Assembly: GCA_031273515.1 (NCBI GenBank) | Contig: JAISRU010000212.1 | Span: 1-10,982, forward strand | Direction of reading: 5' to 3' | From: Bacteroidales bacterium | Lineage (GTDB): Bacteria; Bacteroidota; Bacteroidia; Bacteroidales; WCHB1-69 | DNA: 10,982 nt | Shown: in pieces, positions 1-7,805 of the stretch | How positions within the stretch are numbered: position 1 is the stretch's first letter | Layout of the letters: every line of letters begins with the position of its first letter | Notes under the pieces: model-generated | Database searches by the model: none | Seen by the model: the letters and a program-made list of their open reading frames with translations, nothing else | Told to the model about the DNA's origin: nothing | Made by a program: the position numbers and the translations under genes

Positions 1-960
1 TATCTCAATACGGTAGACTATTCCATAATTGTAATTTCCAAATCGGGAACAACAACCGAAACGGCTGTCGCTTTCCGATTGCTCAAAGAGCATTGCGAGC
101 AAAAATACGGCAGCGGAAAAACAGGAGACCGCATTGTCTGCATTACGGACGGGAAAGAAAGCGTCCTCAGAACAACAGCGCAGAAAGAAGGATATACGAC
201 TTATGAAATCCCTCCTGATGTGGGAGGGCGTTATTCTGTGCTTTCTCCCGTCGGTTTACTTCCCATTGCTGTTGGCGGTTTTGACGTCTTTGCCTTGTTG
301 GAAGGAGCTAAAACAATGCGTCAGCAGCTTTTAAATACGCAGGACAATATCGCTTTTCGTTATGCGGCAGTCCGAAATTACTTGCTCCAACAGGGACGCA
401 ATATAGAAGTCCTGTCTGTCTTTGAACCGAAATTATACTATATGACAGAATGGTGGAAACAGCTCTTTGGAGAAAGCGAAGGAAAAGCAGGAAAAGGAAT
501 ATTTCCCGTCGGTATGACTTTTTCTACCGATTTGCATTCATTGGGTCAGTATATGCAGGAAGGACAACGCATTATGTTTGAAACATTTCTTTCGATTGCC
601 CGTTCAAAGGAAGAATGCAGGATACCTTTTGCCAATGACAACGAAGACGGACTGAATTTTCTGGCAAATAAAAGAATTGGCGAACTCAACAACACTGTGG
701 AAAAAGCAACCATGTTGGCGCATCGTCAGGGAGATGTTCCCGTTATGCAAATCACGATGGATACCTTAGACGAAAAAAACACAGGGGAGTTAATCTATTT
801 CTTTGAATATGCCTGTGCAATCAGCGCTTATATGTTAGGTGTGAATCCCTTTAATCAATCGGGCGTGGATACCTATAAAGAAAACATGTTCGCACTGCTC
901 GAAAAACCGGGCTATGAACAAAAAAACAAACAATTGCGCGAAAATCTGTCAGATATATAG
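1..960 (+). CDS. pgi: Glucose-6-phosphate isomerase, 3' part (5' truncated by window edge)
   Basis: This gene encodes cytosolic phosphoglucose isomerase, which interconverts glucose 6-phosphate and fructose 6-phosphate. The reading frame is open from base 1, so the start lies upstream; 319 residues are visible. Fragment residues 13-22 read ISKSGTTTET, the phosphate-binding PGI signature. GGRYSVLSPVGLLP follows near residue 75, then a GESEGK segment (Glu158, likely catalytic) and STDLHSLGQY (His179, the ring-opening histidine position). The second family signature, GVNPFNQSGVDTYK, ends in the catalytic lysine (Lys293). It differs slightly from the usual form: QSG instead of QPG, and Asp where Glu is common. 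The C-terminus resembles the short (about 450-residue) PGI of Firmicutes and Bacteroidetes, so roughly 130 residues are missing upstream. The stop is 3 bp before speB, so the two are probably cotranscribed. The family assignment is firm. Confidence 0.96.
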   Translation, partial: YLNTVDYSIIVISKSGTTTETAVAFRLLKEHCEQKYGSGKTGDRIVCITDGKESVLRTTAQKEGYTTYEIPPDVGGRYSVLSPVGLLPIAVGGFDVFALLEGAKTMRQQLLNTQDNIAFRYAAVRNYLLQQGRNIEVLSVFEPKLYYMTEWWKQLFGESEGKAGKGIFPVGMTFSTDLHSLGQYMQEGQRIMFETFLSIARSKEECRIPFANDNEDGLNFLANKRIGELNNTVEKATMLAHRQGDVPVMQITMDTLDEKNTGELIYFFEYACAISAYMLGVNPFNQSGVDTYKENMFALLEKPGYEQKNKQLRENLSDI

Positions 961-963
961 GTC

Positions 964-1818
964 ATGGATTACTTTCTGGATATGCCTTTGGAATTTTCTT
1001 TGTATGAAAATGCAAGCGTTGTCTTATTGCCTGTCCCTTACGACGGAACAAGTACCTTTGTCAAAGGTGCGGATAAAGGTCCTCAGGCGATTATTGATGC
1101 TTCGGACAGCATCGAATTATACGACATAGAAGAAGATACGGAAATATATTTGCAGGGTATTCACACGGCTGAACCTGTCAGAGAATTTTCTTCTCCCGAA
1201 GCAATGGCGGATGCTGTATATCGTCGGGTGCAGCGCTATCTCAAAGACAATAAACTGACAGGCTTGCTCGGTGGAGAACATTCGGTGAGTATCGGCGCTA
1301 TTCGGGCTACGGCAGAAAAATATCCTGATTTAACCGTTCTGCAATTGGACGCTCATGCCGATTTGCGGGATGAATATCAGGGTTCGGCATACAATCACGC
1401 TTGTGTCATGCGAAGAGCGCAGACTTTTGCTTCGGTTGTGCAGGTCGGAATACGCAGTATGTGTCTGGAAGAGAAACCAAACAGCATTGCTCAAAATCTG
1501 TTTTATGCACATACTGTTCATCATTCTGCTACATGGATGCAAGATGCTATCGACCGACTTGGCGATACGGTCTATCTGACAATTGATTTGGATTGTTTCG
1601 ATCCTTCCGTGCTTCCTTCTACCGGTACGCCGCTTCCCGGAGGATTATCGTGGCAACAGGTCTTGGATTTCATCTCGGAGGTGAATAAACATACCACAAT
1701 TGTGGGATTTGATGTAGTGGAATTATGTCCTAATCCGTCCGATAAATCTTCGGATGTGCTTGCCGCTGTTTTGACTTATAAACTGATTACCAAAATACTA
1801 AAAAAAACAAAACAATGA
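964..1818 (+). CDS. speB: Agmatinase / ureohydrolase family protein
   Basis: This is a ureohydrolase of the arginase superfamily, most likely agmatinase (agmatine to putrescine plus urea), a cytosolic dimanganese enzyme. At 284 residues it has normal family length. All expected metal ligands are visible: His106 in GGEHS, Asp129, His131 and Asp133 in DAHAD, and Asp208 and Asp210 in TIDLDCFDP. The GTPLPGG motif (221-227) and Glu253 in DVVEL are also present. YNHACV (143-148) matches the substrate-side segment of agmatinases. The ATG at 964 follows the pgi stop by 3 bp, and the 3' end overlaps pdxJ by ATGA, so translational coupling is likely. No ribosome-binding site is evident, as is usual in Bacteroidetes. 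The exact substrate cannot be proven from sequence: guanidinobutyrase and related ureohydrolases share the fold. No arginine decarboxylase gene lies in the window. Confidence 0.9.
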   Translation: MDYFLDMPLEFSLYENASVVLLPVPYDGTSTFVKGADKGPQAIIDASDSIELYDIEEDTEIYLQGIHTAEPVREFSSPEAMADAVYRRVQRYLKDNKLTGLLGGEHSVSIGAIRATAEKYPDLTVLQLDAHADLRDEYQGSAYNHACVMRRAQTFASVVQVGIRSMCLEEKPNSIAQNLFYAHTVHHSATWMQDAIDRLGDTVYLTIDLDCFDPSVLPSTGTPLPGGLSWQQVLDFISEVNKHTTIVGFDVVELCPNPSDKSSDVLAAVLTYKLITKILKKTKQ

Positions 1819-2525
1819 GTTGCAGATTGAGTGTAAATATCAATAAGATTGCGACCCTTCGCAATGCAAGAGGACACGATTTGCCCAATGTAGTTCAAGT
1901 TGCGCGAGATTGCGAAACTTTCGGCGCACAGGGAATAACAGTACATCCCCGTCCCGACGAACGACATATTCGTTATCAGGATGTACTTGATCTTGCAGGG
2001 ATTGTTACCACCGAATTGAATATCGAGGGTTATCCTTCGCAACGCTTTATCGATTTGGCGCTTTTGGTCAAGCCGACTCAGGTTACCTTAGTTCCTGACA
2101 AACCCGACGCCATTACTTCCGACGCAGGATGGAATACCGTGAAACATGCTTCCTTTTTGAAAGAAGTCGTACAGACATTGAACAGCTCAGGCATACGTAC
2201 TTCTATTTTTACAGACCCCGATCTACAGATGATCGAACATGCCGCTCTTTGCGATTGTCAACGCATAGAGTTGTATACGGAAAAATATGCAAGACATTCA
2301 AATCCTGTTCAGGCGATAGCGCCTTATGTTGAAGCCGCTTGTCGAGCGACGTCATTGGGACTGGAAGTAAATGCGGGACACGATTTAAATTTGATTAATC
2401 TTCCTTATTTTCATCGGACAATTCCTTGTCTGAAAGAAGTTTCTATTGGTCACGCGCTGATCTGCGACGCTTTGTACTACGGATTACAAAATACAATACA
2501 ACTCTATCTGAAATGTCTGCAATAG
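1815..2525 (+). CDS. pdxJ: Pyridoxine 5'-phosphate synthase
   Basis: PdxJ condenses 1-deoxyxylulose 5-phosphate with 3-amino-2-oxopropyl phosphate to make pyridoxine 5'-phosphate, the last ring-forming step of the DXP-dependent vitamin B6 pathway. The 236-residue protein covers the whole TIM-barrel family. Seen directly are [14 protein letters not shown] (7-20), [13 protein letters not shown] (40-52) with His44, LNIEGYPS with Glu71, [12 protein letters not shown] (90-101), and LEVNAGHD (183-190) with His189. These three residues align with the catalytic His45, Glu72 and His193 of the E. coli enzyme. [10 protein letters not shown] (211-220) is the C-terminal phosphate-binding segment. The start codon overlaps the speB stop (ATGA), so it is the distal gene of a pgi-speB-pdxJ operon. 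Its presence implies de novo B6 synthesis through the DXP branch rather than PdxS/PdxT. Confidence 0.96.
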   Translation: MSCRLSVNINKIATLRNARGHDLPNVVQVARDCETFGAQGITVHPRPDERHIRYQDVLDLAGIVTTELNIEGYPSQRFIDLALLVKPTQVTLVPDKPDAITSDAGWNTVKHASFLKEVVQTLNSSGIRTSIFTDPDLQMIEHAALCDCQRIELYTEKYARHSNPVQAIAPYVEAACRATSLGLEVNAGHDLNLINLPYFHRTIPCLKEVSIGHALICDALYYGLQNTIQLYLKCLQ

Positions 2526-2573
2526 TCTTGAACCACTGATTTATCTGATTAACGGATAATCACAGTTCAAGAC
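2525..2573. repeat. Imperfect hairpin between convergent operons, related to intergenic repeats elsewhere
   Basis: GTCTTGAAC at 2525-2533 is a perfect 9-bp inverted match to GTTCAAGAC at 2565-2573. The intervening bases pair further (CTGATTTATC against GATAATCACAG, with a bulge). The hairpin begins on the last base of the pdxJ stop codon and fills most of the 64-bp gap to the propeller gene, so it could end transcription from both sides. There is no U-tract on either strand, so a standard intrinsic terminator is not supported. Read on the - strand, the first arm (ATCAGTGGTTCAAGAC) resembles ATCAGAGTTCAAACAA at 5281-5296 and ATCAGAGTTCAGACAA on the - strand at 10548-10563. It is probably a member of a dispersed repeat family. 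Confidence 0.6.
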
Positions 2574-2589
2574 AAAAACAACGTCGCTG

Positions 2590-3411
2590 TCATTGCAGAC
2601 CAATACTGTATATTTTGACTGTATTGTCTTTTGTCAGGACAATCATCTTTTTATTTTCAATGCAGACCTGTTTAATTCCCTCTTCGGGCAAGGGGACGCT
2701 CATTTGTCGGACAGTGTCTATATCCATTAGATACAGCAAATTATCGCGGACGTACAAAATTTGTCGATGCATCATATAAAAGTAATCGGTATAAACAGGA
2801 ATTGTTTTCAGATAAGCGCCGAAATGGTCGAATATCAAGATACCGTTCATCGTATCATTTAACAGCAGAAATCCTGCTTCACTTTCTTTGATAAACAAAG
2901 GGTTCAGTTCTTTCTCTGTAAAAGATGACAACCTTTGACTTTTATTGCTTTGATTTTGTCGAGCATCGTAACGAAACAACTCTTTACTGCTTTCGTCGTA
3001 AACCCAGAATCCGTTGTCGTAGGAGATGCATACACAAGTCGGCAAATACAGATTGAGTTCCGACAATCTATAAGGATCTTTCTGTGGAGCCAATTTGTTA
3101 TCCAAAAACAATATATGCATAAACTCTTTAGAAAATAACAACAATTTCAATGGATTGGAAGCATCGACAAAAGATATTCTTCCTCCTGACAGCGCCGCAT
3201 ACGAAAACAGAAAATTGCCATTTTCATCGTATTTCTCAATAGATGTACCGTCGCAGGTGTAGATACAGCCGAGTTTATCCATTGTAATGAATGTCGCCTT
3301 TTTGTTTATTTCGGATATAAACGTATAATCAGGAACAGTCTGTGCGCTTGTCCGGGACGCAAACACAATGCAACACACAAACAACACACCGGAAAAATAA
3401 AAAACACGCAT
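2590..3411 (-). CDS. Predicted secreted beta-propeller-like protein of unknown function
   Basis: The 273-residue product starts with a signal peptide: a hydrophobic stretch from about residue 4 to 18, then a SRTSA-Q cleavage site near 23/24. The mature part has repeated short blocks of the type aromatic/hydrophobic strand, Asp/Asn turn, strand, resembling blades of NHL/6-bladed propellers. Examples are CIYTCDGTSIEKYDENGNFLF (49-69), NGFWVYDESSKELFRYD (133-149), GFLLLNDTMNGILIFDHFG (180-198), LLYLMDID (225-232) and MIVLTKDNTVKIYSI (256-270). No catalytic motif is recognised. The ATG lies 3 bp after the stop of the upstream barrel gene, so both are likely made together with rpe. The product is probably periplasmic or surface-exposed. 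The fold is inferred from pattern only; a specific family could not be named. Confidence 0.75.
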   Translation of the reverse strand: MRVFYFSGVLFVCCIVFASRTSAQTVPDYTFISEINKKATFITMDKLGCIYTCDGTSIEKYDENGNFLFSYAALSGGRISFVDASNPLKLLLFSKEFMHILFLDNKLAPQKDPYRLSELNLYLPTCVCISYDNGFWVYDESSKELFRYDARQNQSNKSQRLSSFTEKELNPLFIKESEAGFLLLNDTMNGILIFDHFGAYLKTIPVYTDYFYMMHRQILYVRDNLLYLMDIDTVRQMSVPLPEEGIKQVCIENKKMIVLTKDNTVKIYSIGLQ

Positions 3412-3414
3412 GTC

Positions 3415-4395
3415 TTATTGTTTTTTGGAAAACAGTTGATCACCCACGACTAAACGCACCATGAAATTAAAATTAGGACGCATCTCATTATAACCCGCTA
3501 ACTGTACTTTCTCGGCATTTATTTGGACAACAGGTTCTATGGCAGCCCACTTATTAAAGGTCAGACGCACTCCAAATCCGCCCATAAAGCCATAGCCGAT
3601 CCCACCCAAATGAGGATCTATTTCAGGAAGAGTTATACTGGGATCAAGCTGTGTTCCTTCTCCATGCCAGTTAATCAGAGAATAGGATTGTTCTTCCACT
3701 ATCAGTACGGAACTCAGAACCTTTGTGCTGTTGACATGAACGCCCAATTCCACAAAAGGATAAATATAAGGACTTGCCGTATTGAAAAGAAACGCAGCAT
3801 TCATTTCAAAGAAATTACGTCGTTCTTTACCGATTAATGGATAATCAATATATTTTATGCCTTTGTCTAAATTTACTCCCGTTCCTTTTATGGCTAAGGT
3901 CGCGATGCCTTCTGCCGTCAAACGAACCTGCGAAAACAGGAAACTCAACATGAAATTTTCCGAAAAGCGGTATCGTGCGCCTATCCCGAACACAAAAGCC
4001 ATATTGTATTTCATTTCCGATGTGCCTTCCAAGAAAAAAGTATCTGCAATAACATCATTATAGGTTATATCAATAGCATCCAATATGTACCGATACCAAT
4101 ATTGATTGTTGAGGACGTAGTTAATATCAGGATCGGCATAGTCGCTTTCAATGTTTTTCCATCCGCGATAGTAATTGGCATTCGCTTTGCTTCCCAGATA
4201 CATGCCCGCATTGAAAAAGAAATCAAAACCTTTGGATGTATCTCTTTTATGCTGCAACTTCTGCGAAAAAGCCGTCGTCGAAGACAGTATTAAGAAAGCA
4301 AAAACAAATAACGATGTTCTAAGTAAAAAAACAGGCGTTCTACAAGGGAATGATTTCATTTTTACCGACATGTAATGCATATAAATTCGTTTCAT
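3415..4395 (-). CDS. Predicted outer-membrane beta-barrel protein
   Basis: This is a 326-residue exported protein of unknown function. The first ATG gives a long N-terminus; the signal core runs about residues 22-39 (PVFLLRTSLFVFAFLILS), with probable cleavage at AFS-Q (44/45). A more typical signal length would result from the internal ATG at 4359 (Met13, MKSFPC), which follows an A-rich run, so the true start is uncertain. The mature part has alternating amphipathic strands and glycine/aromatic-rich segments typical of Bacteroidetes barrels: FDFFFNAGMYLGSK, MAFVFGIGARYRF, FMLSFLFSQVRL, PYIYPFVELGVHV, IGYGFMGGFGVRLTF and NFNFMVRLVVGDQLF near the C-terminus. The gene begins 3 bp after the rpe stop and ends 3 bp before the propeller gene. 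It may form an envelope pair with the propeller protein (inference). Confidence 0.75.
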   Translation of the reverse strand: MKRIYMHYMSVKMKSFPCRTPVFLLRTSLFVFAFLILSSTTAFSQKLQHKRDTSKGFDFFFNAGMYLGSKANANYYRGWKNIESDYADPDINYVLNNQYWYRYILDAIDITYNDVIADTFFLEGTSEMKYNMAFVFGIGARYRFSENFMLSFLFSQVRLTAEGIATLAIKGTGVNLDKGIKYIDYPLIGKERRNFFEMNAAFLFNTASPYIYPFVELGVHVNSTKVLSSVLIVEEQSYSLINWHGEGTQLDPSITLPEIDPHLGGIGYGFMGGFGVRLTFNKWAAIEPVVQINAEKVQLAGYNEMRPNFNFMVRLVVGDQLFSKKQ

Positions 4396-4398
4396 AAA

Positions 4399-5049
4399 TC
4401 AGGATTTTAGTAGTGAAATGGTTTTAAAAGGATTATCGGAAGCGAAGATACTGTTGCCGCAAACAAGAACATCAGCGCCGGCAGTCAGCAGCGATTTATA
4501 ATTGTTTAATCCGATACCGCCGTCCACTTCTATCAAAGCGTGAGCATTCGAGCGAACAATCATGTTTTTGAGTGTTTCAATCTTTTTGTAGGTATGTTCG
4601 ATGAACGATTGTCCGCCAAATCCCGGATTGACCGACATTAATAATACCAAATCAACTTCGCACAGAATATCTTCCAACAAAGATACCGAAGAATGAGGGT
4701 TCAGGGATACACCCGCTTTGACGCCCTGTTTTTTAATACTCTGAACAGTCCGATGCAGATGAAAACAAGTTTCATAATGTACCGTCAGAAAGGATGCTTG
4801 CGCTTCTTTACAAAAACGTTCGATATACAAATCGGGATTGAGGATCATCAAATGAATATCCAACGGCTTTTGTGCATGTTCGACAATGGCTTTCAAGACA
4901 GGAAAACCAATAGAAAGATTAGGCACAAAATGTCCGTCCATAATATCAATATGGAAGAAATCTGCCTCGCTTTGATTAAGCATGACGATATCCCGTTGTA
5001 AATTACCAAAATCCGCAGCTAACAATGAAGGCGCTATTTTATAATTCAT
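4399..5049 (-). CDS. rpe: Ribulose-phosphate 3-epimerase
   Basis: Rpe interconverts ribulose 5-phosphate and xylulose 5-phosphate in the cytosolic pentose phosphate pathway. The 216-residue TIM barrel is full length. Visible motifs are IAPSLLAADF (5-14, Ser8), HIDIMDGHFVPN (33-44) with metal/catalytic His33 and Asp35, DIHLMI (64-69) with His66, LLMSVNPGFGGQSF (136-149), IEVDGGI (173-179) with catalytic Asp176, and ADVLVCGNSIF (192-202) for phosphate binding. It is the first gene of a probable three-gene operon with the barrel and propeller genes. The 290-bp region upstream carries an A/T-rich candidate promoter and a MITE-like element. Confidence 0.97.
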   Translation of the reverse strand: MNYKIAPSLLAADFGNLQRDIVMLNQSEADFFHIDIMDGHFVPNLSIGFPVLKAIVEHAQKPLDIHLMILNPDLYIERFCKEAQASFLTVHYETCFHLHRTVQSIKKQGVKAGVSLNPHSSVSLLEDILCEVDLVLLMSVNPGFGGQSFIEHTYKKIETLKNMIVRSNAHALIEVDGGIGLNNYKSLLTAGADVLVCGNSIFASDNPFKTISLLKS

Positions 5050-5076
5050 ACATTCTTATTCTTTTCAACAAAATAT

Positions 5077-5082
5077 ATTATA
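5077..5082 (-). promoter_or_regulatory. Weak candidate promoter box for rpe
   Basis: On the - strand TATAAT occurs 27 bp upstream of the rpe ATG, in an A/T-rich stretch (5050-5147) where a promoter for the rpe operon is expected. The local sequence comes close to, but does not match, the Bacteroidetes -7 form TAnnTTTG, and no convincing upstream TTG box at the right spacing is seen. It is only a candidate, because matches to A/T-rich boxes arise easily by chance here. Confidence 0.25.
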
Positions 5083-5147
5083 CTAACTTGTGAAAATATA
5101 AATTATTGCAATAGCAAATCATTTTTTCATGAACAGCGACTTAATCT

Positions 5148-5328
5148 AATTGAGAATTGAGAATTGCGCAAAGCGACGATTATTATTTTCCGGTAGAATC
5201 CCGCAGGATTGTTTTATCGTTTACTTGTCCACTCGTTTACTTGTCTACTAATAATCATAGTTCATCATTAAATCAGACAAATCAGAGTTCAAACAAAAGC
5301 GTCCGCAGGCAATTCTCAATTCTCAATT
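5148..5328. mobile_element. MITE-like noncoding element with perfect 20-bp terminal inverted repeats
   Basis: AATTGAGAATTGAGAATTGC at 5148-5167 is the exact reverse complement of 5309-5328. The ends are themselves heptamer arrays (AGAATTG / CAATTCT). The 181-bp element holds no credible gene. Inside are a 19-bp module GCGCAAAGCGACGATTATT (5166-5184), a duplicated 16-mer (5219-5250) and ATCAGAGTTCAAACAA (5281-5296). All three recur in a similar heptamer-bounded region at 10480-10653. No target-site duplication is obvious. It sits between the 3' end of hppA and the promoter region of rpe. It may be a nonautonomous mobile element or an interspersed structural repeat; the inverted repeats are certain, the mobility is inferred. 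Confidence 0.55.
5219..5250 (+). repeat. Tandem pair of 16-bp repeats inside the MITE-like element
   Basis: GTTTACTTGTCCACTC (5219-5234) is followed directly by GTTTACTTGTCTACTA (5235-5250), 14 of 16 bases identical. A related pair occurs on the opposite strand at 10570-10601. Both pairs end next to a CTAATAA sequence, so the pair plus this flank is one conserved module. Confidence 0.8.
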
Positions 5329-5347
5329 CTTTTCAATTCTCAATTCT
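5310..5347. repeat. CAATTCT heptamer array overlapping the hppA stop codon
   Basis: CAATTCT occurs at 5310-5316, 5317-5323 and 5324-5330, then after TTT again at 5334-5340 and 5341-5347. On the - strand this is AGAATTG repeated. The hppA stop codon TGA (5342-5340) falls in the junction of the last two units, so the repeat supplies the end of the gene. Confidence 0.85.
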
Positions 5348-7793
5348 TTTTTATTCTCATCTTATAGAACGACGCCCACACAAAATAGAGCGCAATTCCG
5401 AAGAAGACGATGCCGCAATAAGGGGCAAATTCTTTAAAGGAATCGGCAATGGCGATTTCCATAGCCAGAATACCAAAGAGAGTCGTAAACTTGATGATCG
5501 GATTGAGCGCTACCGAAGACGTGTCTTTAAATGGATCTCCTACCGTATCTCCTACCACAGTAGCGTCGTGAAGAGGAGTGCCTTTCATCTGTAAATCGAC
5601 CTCGACCACCTTCTTTGCATTGTCCCACGAACCGCCCGCATTCGCCATAAACACAGCCTGAAACAATCCGAAAACAGCAATCGCAATCAGATAACTGATA
5701 AATAATGATACAGCAGCGTTTCCGCCAATGGACGCAGGAGAAGAAATACAGGCAATCGCCAATGCAAAAAAGAATACCGCAACAAAAATATTGAACATCC
5801 CCTTTTGAGCATATTGCGTACAGATTTTTACCACCTCCTTTGAACTTGCTTCATCCGCTTTCTGAGGAGCATCAGGATCTAAATTGATATGTCGTTTAAT
5901 GTATTCAACCGCTCGGTGAGCGCCTGTCGTTACGGCTTGCGTAGACGCTCCTGTGAACCAATAAACAACCGCTCCTCCCAGAATAAATCCGAAGATAGTA
6001 TAAGGATTCAACAAATTCAGTATCTGTTCGGGGGCGATATGCAACGTCTTTTCTATCATCAGCACAAGCGAAAATATCATCGTGGTAGCTCCTACTACCG
6101 CCGTTCCTATCAAGACAGGTTTTGCAGTCGCTTTGAAAGTATTGCCTGCGCCGTCGTTGGCTTCCAGATAATGTTTGGCACGTGTCCATTCGGGTTTAAA
6201 TCCGAAATTGTCCTCAATATCCTGATTGATATTGGGCTGCTTTTCAATCAAAGACAACTCATATACCGACTGTGCATTGTCCGTAACAGGACCATAACTG
6301 TCTACCGCAATCGTAACAGGACCCATTCCCAACAATCCGAAAGCGACCAATCCAAAGGCAAAAACAGAAGGATAAACCATAATCCCGTCCAGTCCGTACA
6401 GGCTGGCAAAATAAGCGGCAAACATCAACACAAAAAACACAAGTCCCTGCCAGAAAGCAGAAAAATTACCTGCCACAAATCCGGATAAAATCACAAGAGA
6501 AGCGCCTCCTTCCCTGCCAGCGCTCACTACTTCCTGCACATGTCCCGATTTCGGAGAAGTGAAAAACTTGGTAAATTCAGGAATCAAAGCTCCGCCGATC
6601 GTTCCACAGCTGATAATGAGCGACAGTATCCACCACATATCGGTATTGCCGTTCAAATCGGGTATCAAAAACCGACTCGCAATAAATGTTGCGGCAACAG
6701 ATAAAAGAGATGTCAGCCAGACTAAATTGGTAAGCGGAACTTCAAAATCGAGTTCTTCTTTTCCCTTGTATCTTATATGACTGATAACATTATTGATATA
6801 AAACGACAACACAGACGTAACAATCATTAAAATACGCATGGCAAATATCCAGACAAGGAGTTTCACCTGTAAGAGCGAAGTTGCTTCCGCATTTACTCCG
6901 CTTACAGCCAAGAGAATGAACGACACCAAAGCGACGCCCGTTACGCCGTAAGTTTCAAATCCGTCTGCGGTAGGACCTACCGAATCTCCTGCATTATCGC
7001 CCACGCAATCGGCGATAACGCCCGGATTACGAGGATCGTCTTCCCCGATTTTAAATACCACCTTCATTAAATCCGAACCTATATCGGCAATTTTGGTGAA
7101 AATACCGCCGGCAATCCTCAGAGCAGACGCTCCCAAAGATTCGCCAATGGCAAAACCGATAAAACAGGCTCCTGCCAGATGTCCGGGCAAGAGGAGCAGA
7201 ATGATGAGCATCATGGTCAGTTCCAAAGAAATGAGCATAACGCCGATACTCATGCCTGCATTGAGGGGGATTTTCAGCAAATGCAAAGGATTTTTCCGCA
7301 GAGAAGCAAACGCCATGCGCGCATTTGCCAACGTATTGATCCGAATACCGAATGCCGCTACAGCATAAGAACCTGCTATTCCTATCACTGTCCAGAAGAG
7401 GATCAGTAATACGCCTCCTGTTCCGAAGAGCGCATTGCCTGCGTGATCTTTTGCCAGAAAACCAAAATAAGCGGCAACGGCAGCGCCGATAAACACAAAC
7501 AACAATGCCAGAAATTTCCCCTGTTGTTTGAGATAGGTCAGACAGGTTTTGTAGATAACATGCGCTATTTCGAGCATACACTTATGCGCCGGAAGACGTT
7601 TGATTTTCATAAACTGATACAGTCCGAACAACATGCCGAGCGCCGTAATTAAGAAGCCCCAATACAAAACAGTCGACTGTTTAATGGCTTCGGGGACTTT
7701 CAGATCCGCTTCGCTTGCCATTGCTGCGAAGGGGGTCAAACACAAAGATAAAGAAGTTAAAATCTTCACAAAAAAATTATTCCTGTTTCTCAT
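5340..7793 (-). CDS. hppA: Membrane-bound proton-translocating pyrophosphatase, K+-independent type
   Basis: HppA hydrolyses pyrophosphate in the cytoplasm and uses the energy to pump H+ across the inner membrane. The 817-residue protein is highly hydrophobic, consistent with about 16 membrane helices. Substrate and Mg motifs are present: GGIFTKIADIGSDLMKVV (229-246) with Asp237 and Asp241, GEDDPRNPGVIADCVGDNAGD (250-270), VDSYGPVTDNAQ (497-508), and near the C-terminus GGSWDNAKK and VVGDTVGDPFKDTS. GNTFKAT has Lys554 at the position where lysine confers K+ independence and alanine K+ dependence. The motifs depart from canonical wording (DCVGDNAGDSVGPTADGFETY), which fits the divergent H+-PPase branch described from Chlorobium and Cellulomonas. 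About 30 residues separate DNAQ and GNTF, more charged than usual. The N-terminus looks like a signal peptide (AAMAS-EA near 27). It lies 12 bp downstream of valS. Ion specificity is inferred. Confidence 0.93.
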   Translation of the reverse strand: MRNRNNFFVKILTSLSLCLTPFAAMASEADLKVPEAIKQSTVLYWGFLITALGMLFGLYQFMKIKRLPAHKCMLEIAHVIYKTCLTYLKQQGKFLALLFVFIGAAVAAYFGFLAKDHAGNALFGTGGVLLILFWTVIGIAGSYAVAAFGIRINTLANARMAFASLRKNPLHLLKIPLNAGMSIGVMLISLELTMMLIILLLLPGHLAGACFIGFAIGESLGASALRIAGGIFTKIADIGSDLMKVVFKIGEDDPRNPGVIADCVGDNAGDSVGPTADGFETYGVTGVALVSFILLAVSGVNAEATSLLQVKLLVWIFAMRILMIVTSVLSFYINNVISHIRYKGKEELDFEVPLTNLVWLTSLLSVAATFIASRFLIPDLNGNTDMWWILSLIISCGTIGGALIPEFTKFFTSPKSGHVQEVVSAGREGGASLVILSGFVAGNFSAFWQGLVFFVLMFAAYFASLYGLDGIMVYPSVFAFGLVAFGLLGMGPVTIAVDSYGPVTDNAQSVYELSLIEKQPNINQDIEDNFGFKPEWTRAKHYLEANDGAGNTFKATAKPVLIGTAVVGATTMIFSLVLMIEKTLHIAPEQILNLLNPYTIFGFILGGAVVYWFTGASTQAVTTGAHRAVEYIKRHINLDPDAPQKADEASSKEVVKICTQYAQKGMFNIFVAVFFFALAIACISSPASIGGNAAVSLFISYLIAIAVFGLFQAVFMANAGGSWDNAKKVVEVDLQMKGTPLHDATVVGDTVGDPFKDTSSVALNPIIKFTTLFGILAMEIAIADSFKEFAPYCGIVFFGIALYFVWASFYKMRIKKN

Positions 7794-7805
7794 ACAATTT
7801 ATTTT

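Noticed and set aside
3370..3375. Lipobox in the propeller protein (Cys13/Cys14 in the signal peptide)
   Set aside because: The residue before the first cysteine is Val, not Gly/Ala/Ser, and a normal signal peptidase I site follows at SRTSA-Q.
5331..5347. Target-site duplication or standard terminator at the end of the MITE-like element
   Set aside because: The extra CAATTCT units extend the heptamer array, so they cannot be read as a duplication. No U-tract follows a stable GC stem for the hppA transcript.
5157..5594. Open frame on the + strand crossing the MITE-like element into hppA
   Set aside because: Its first part is repeat sequence and its second part is antisense to hppA, with no recognisable domain.
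5905..6189. Minus-strand open frames at 5905-6189 and 7051-7581 overlapping hppA
   Set aside because: They are out-of-frame readings of the same strand as hppA, rich in Arg/Cys/Ser with no domain signal.
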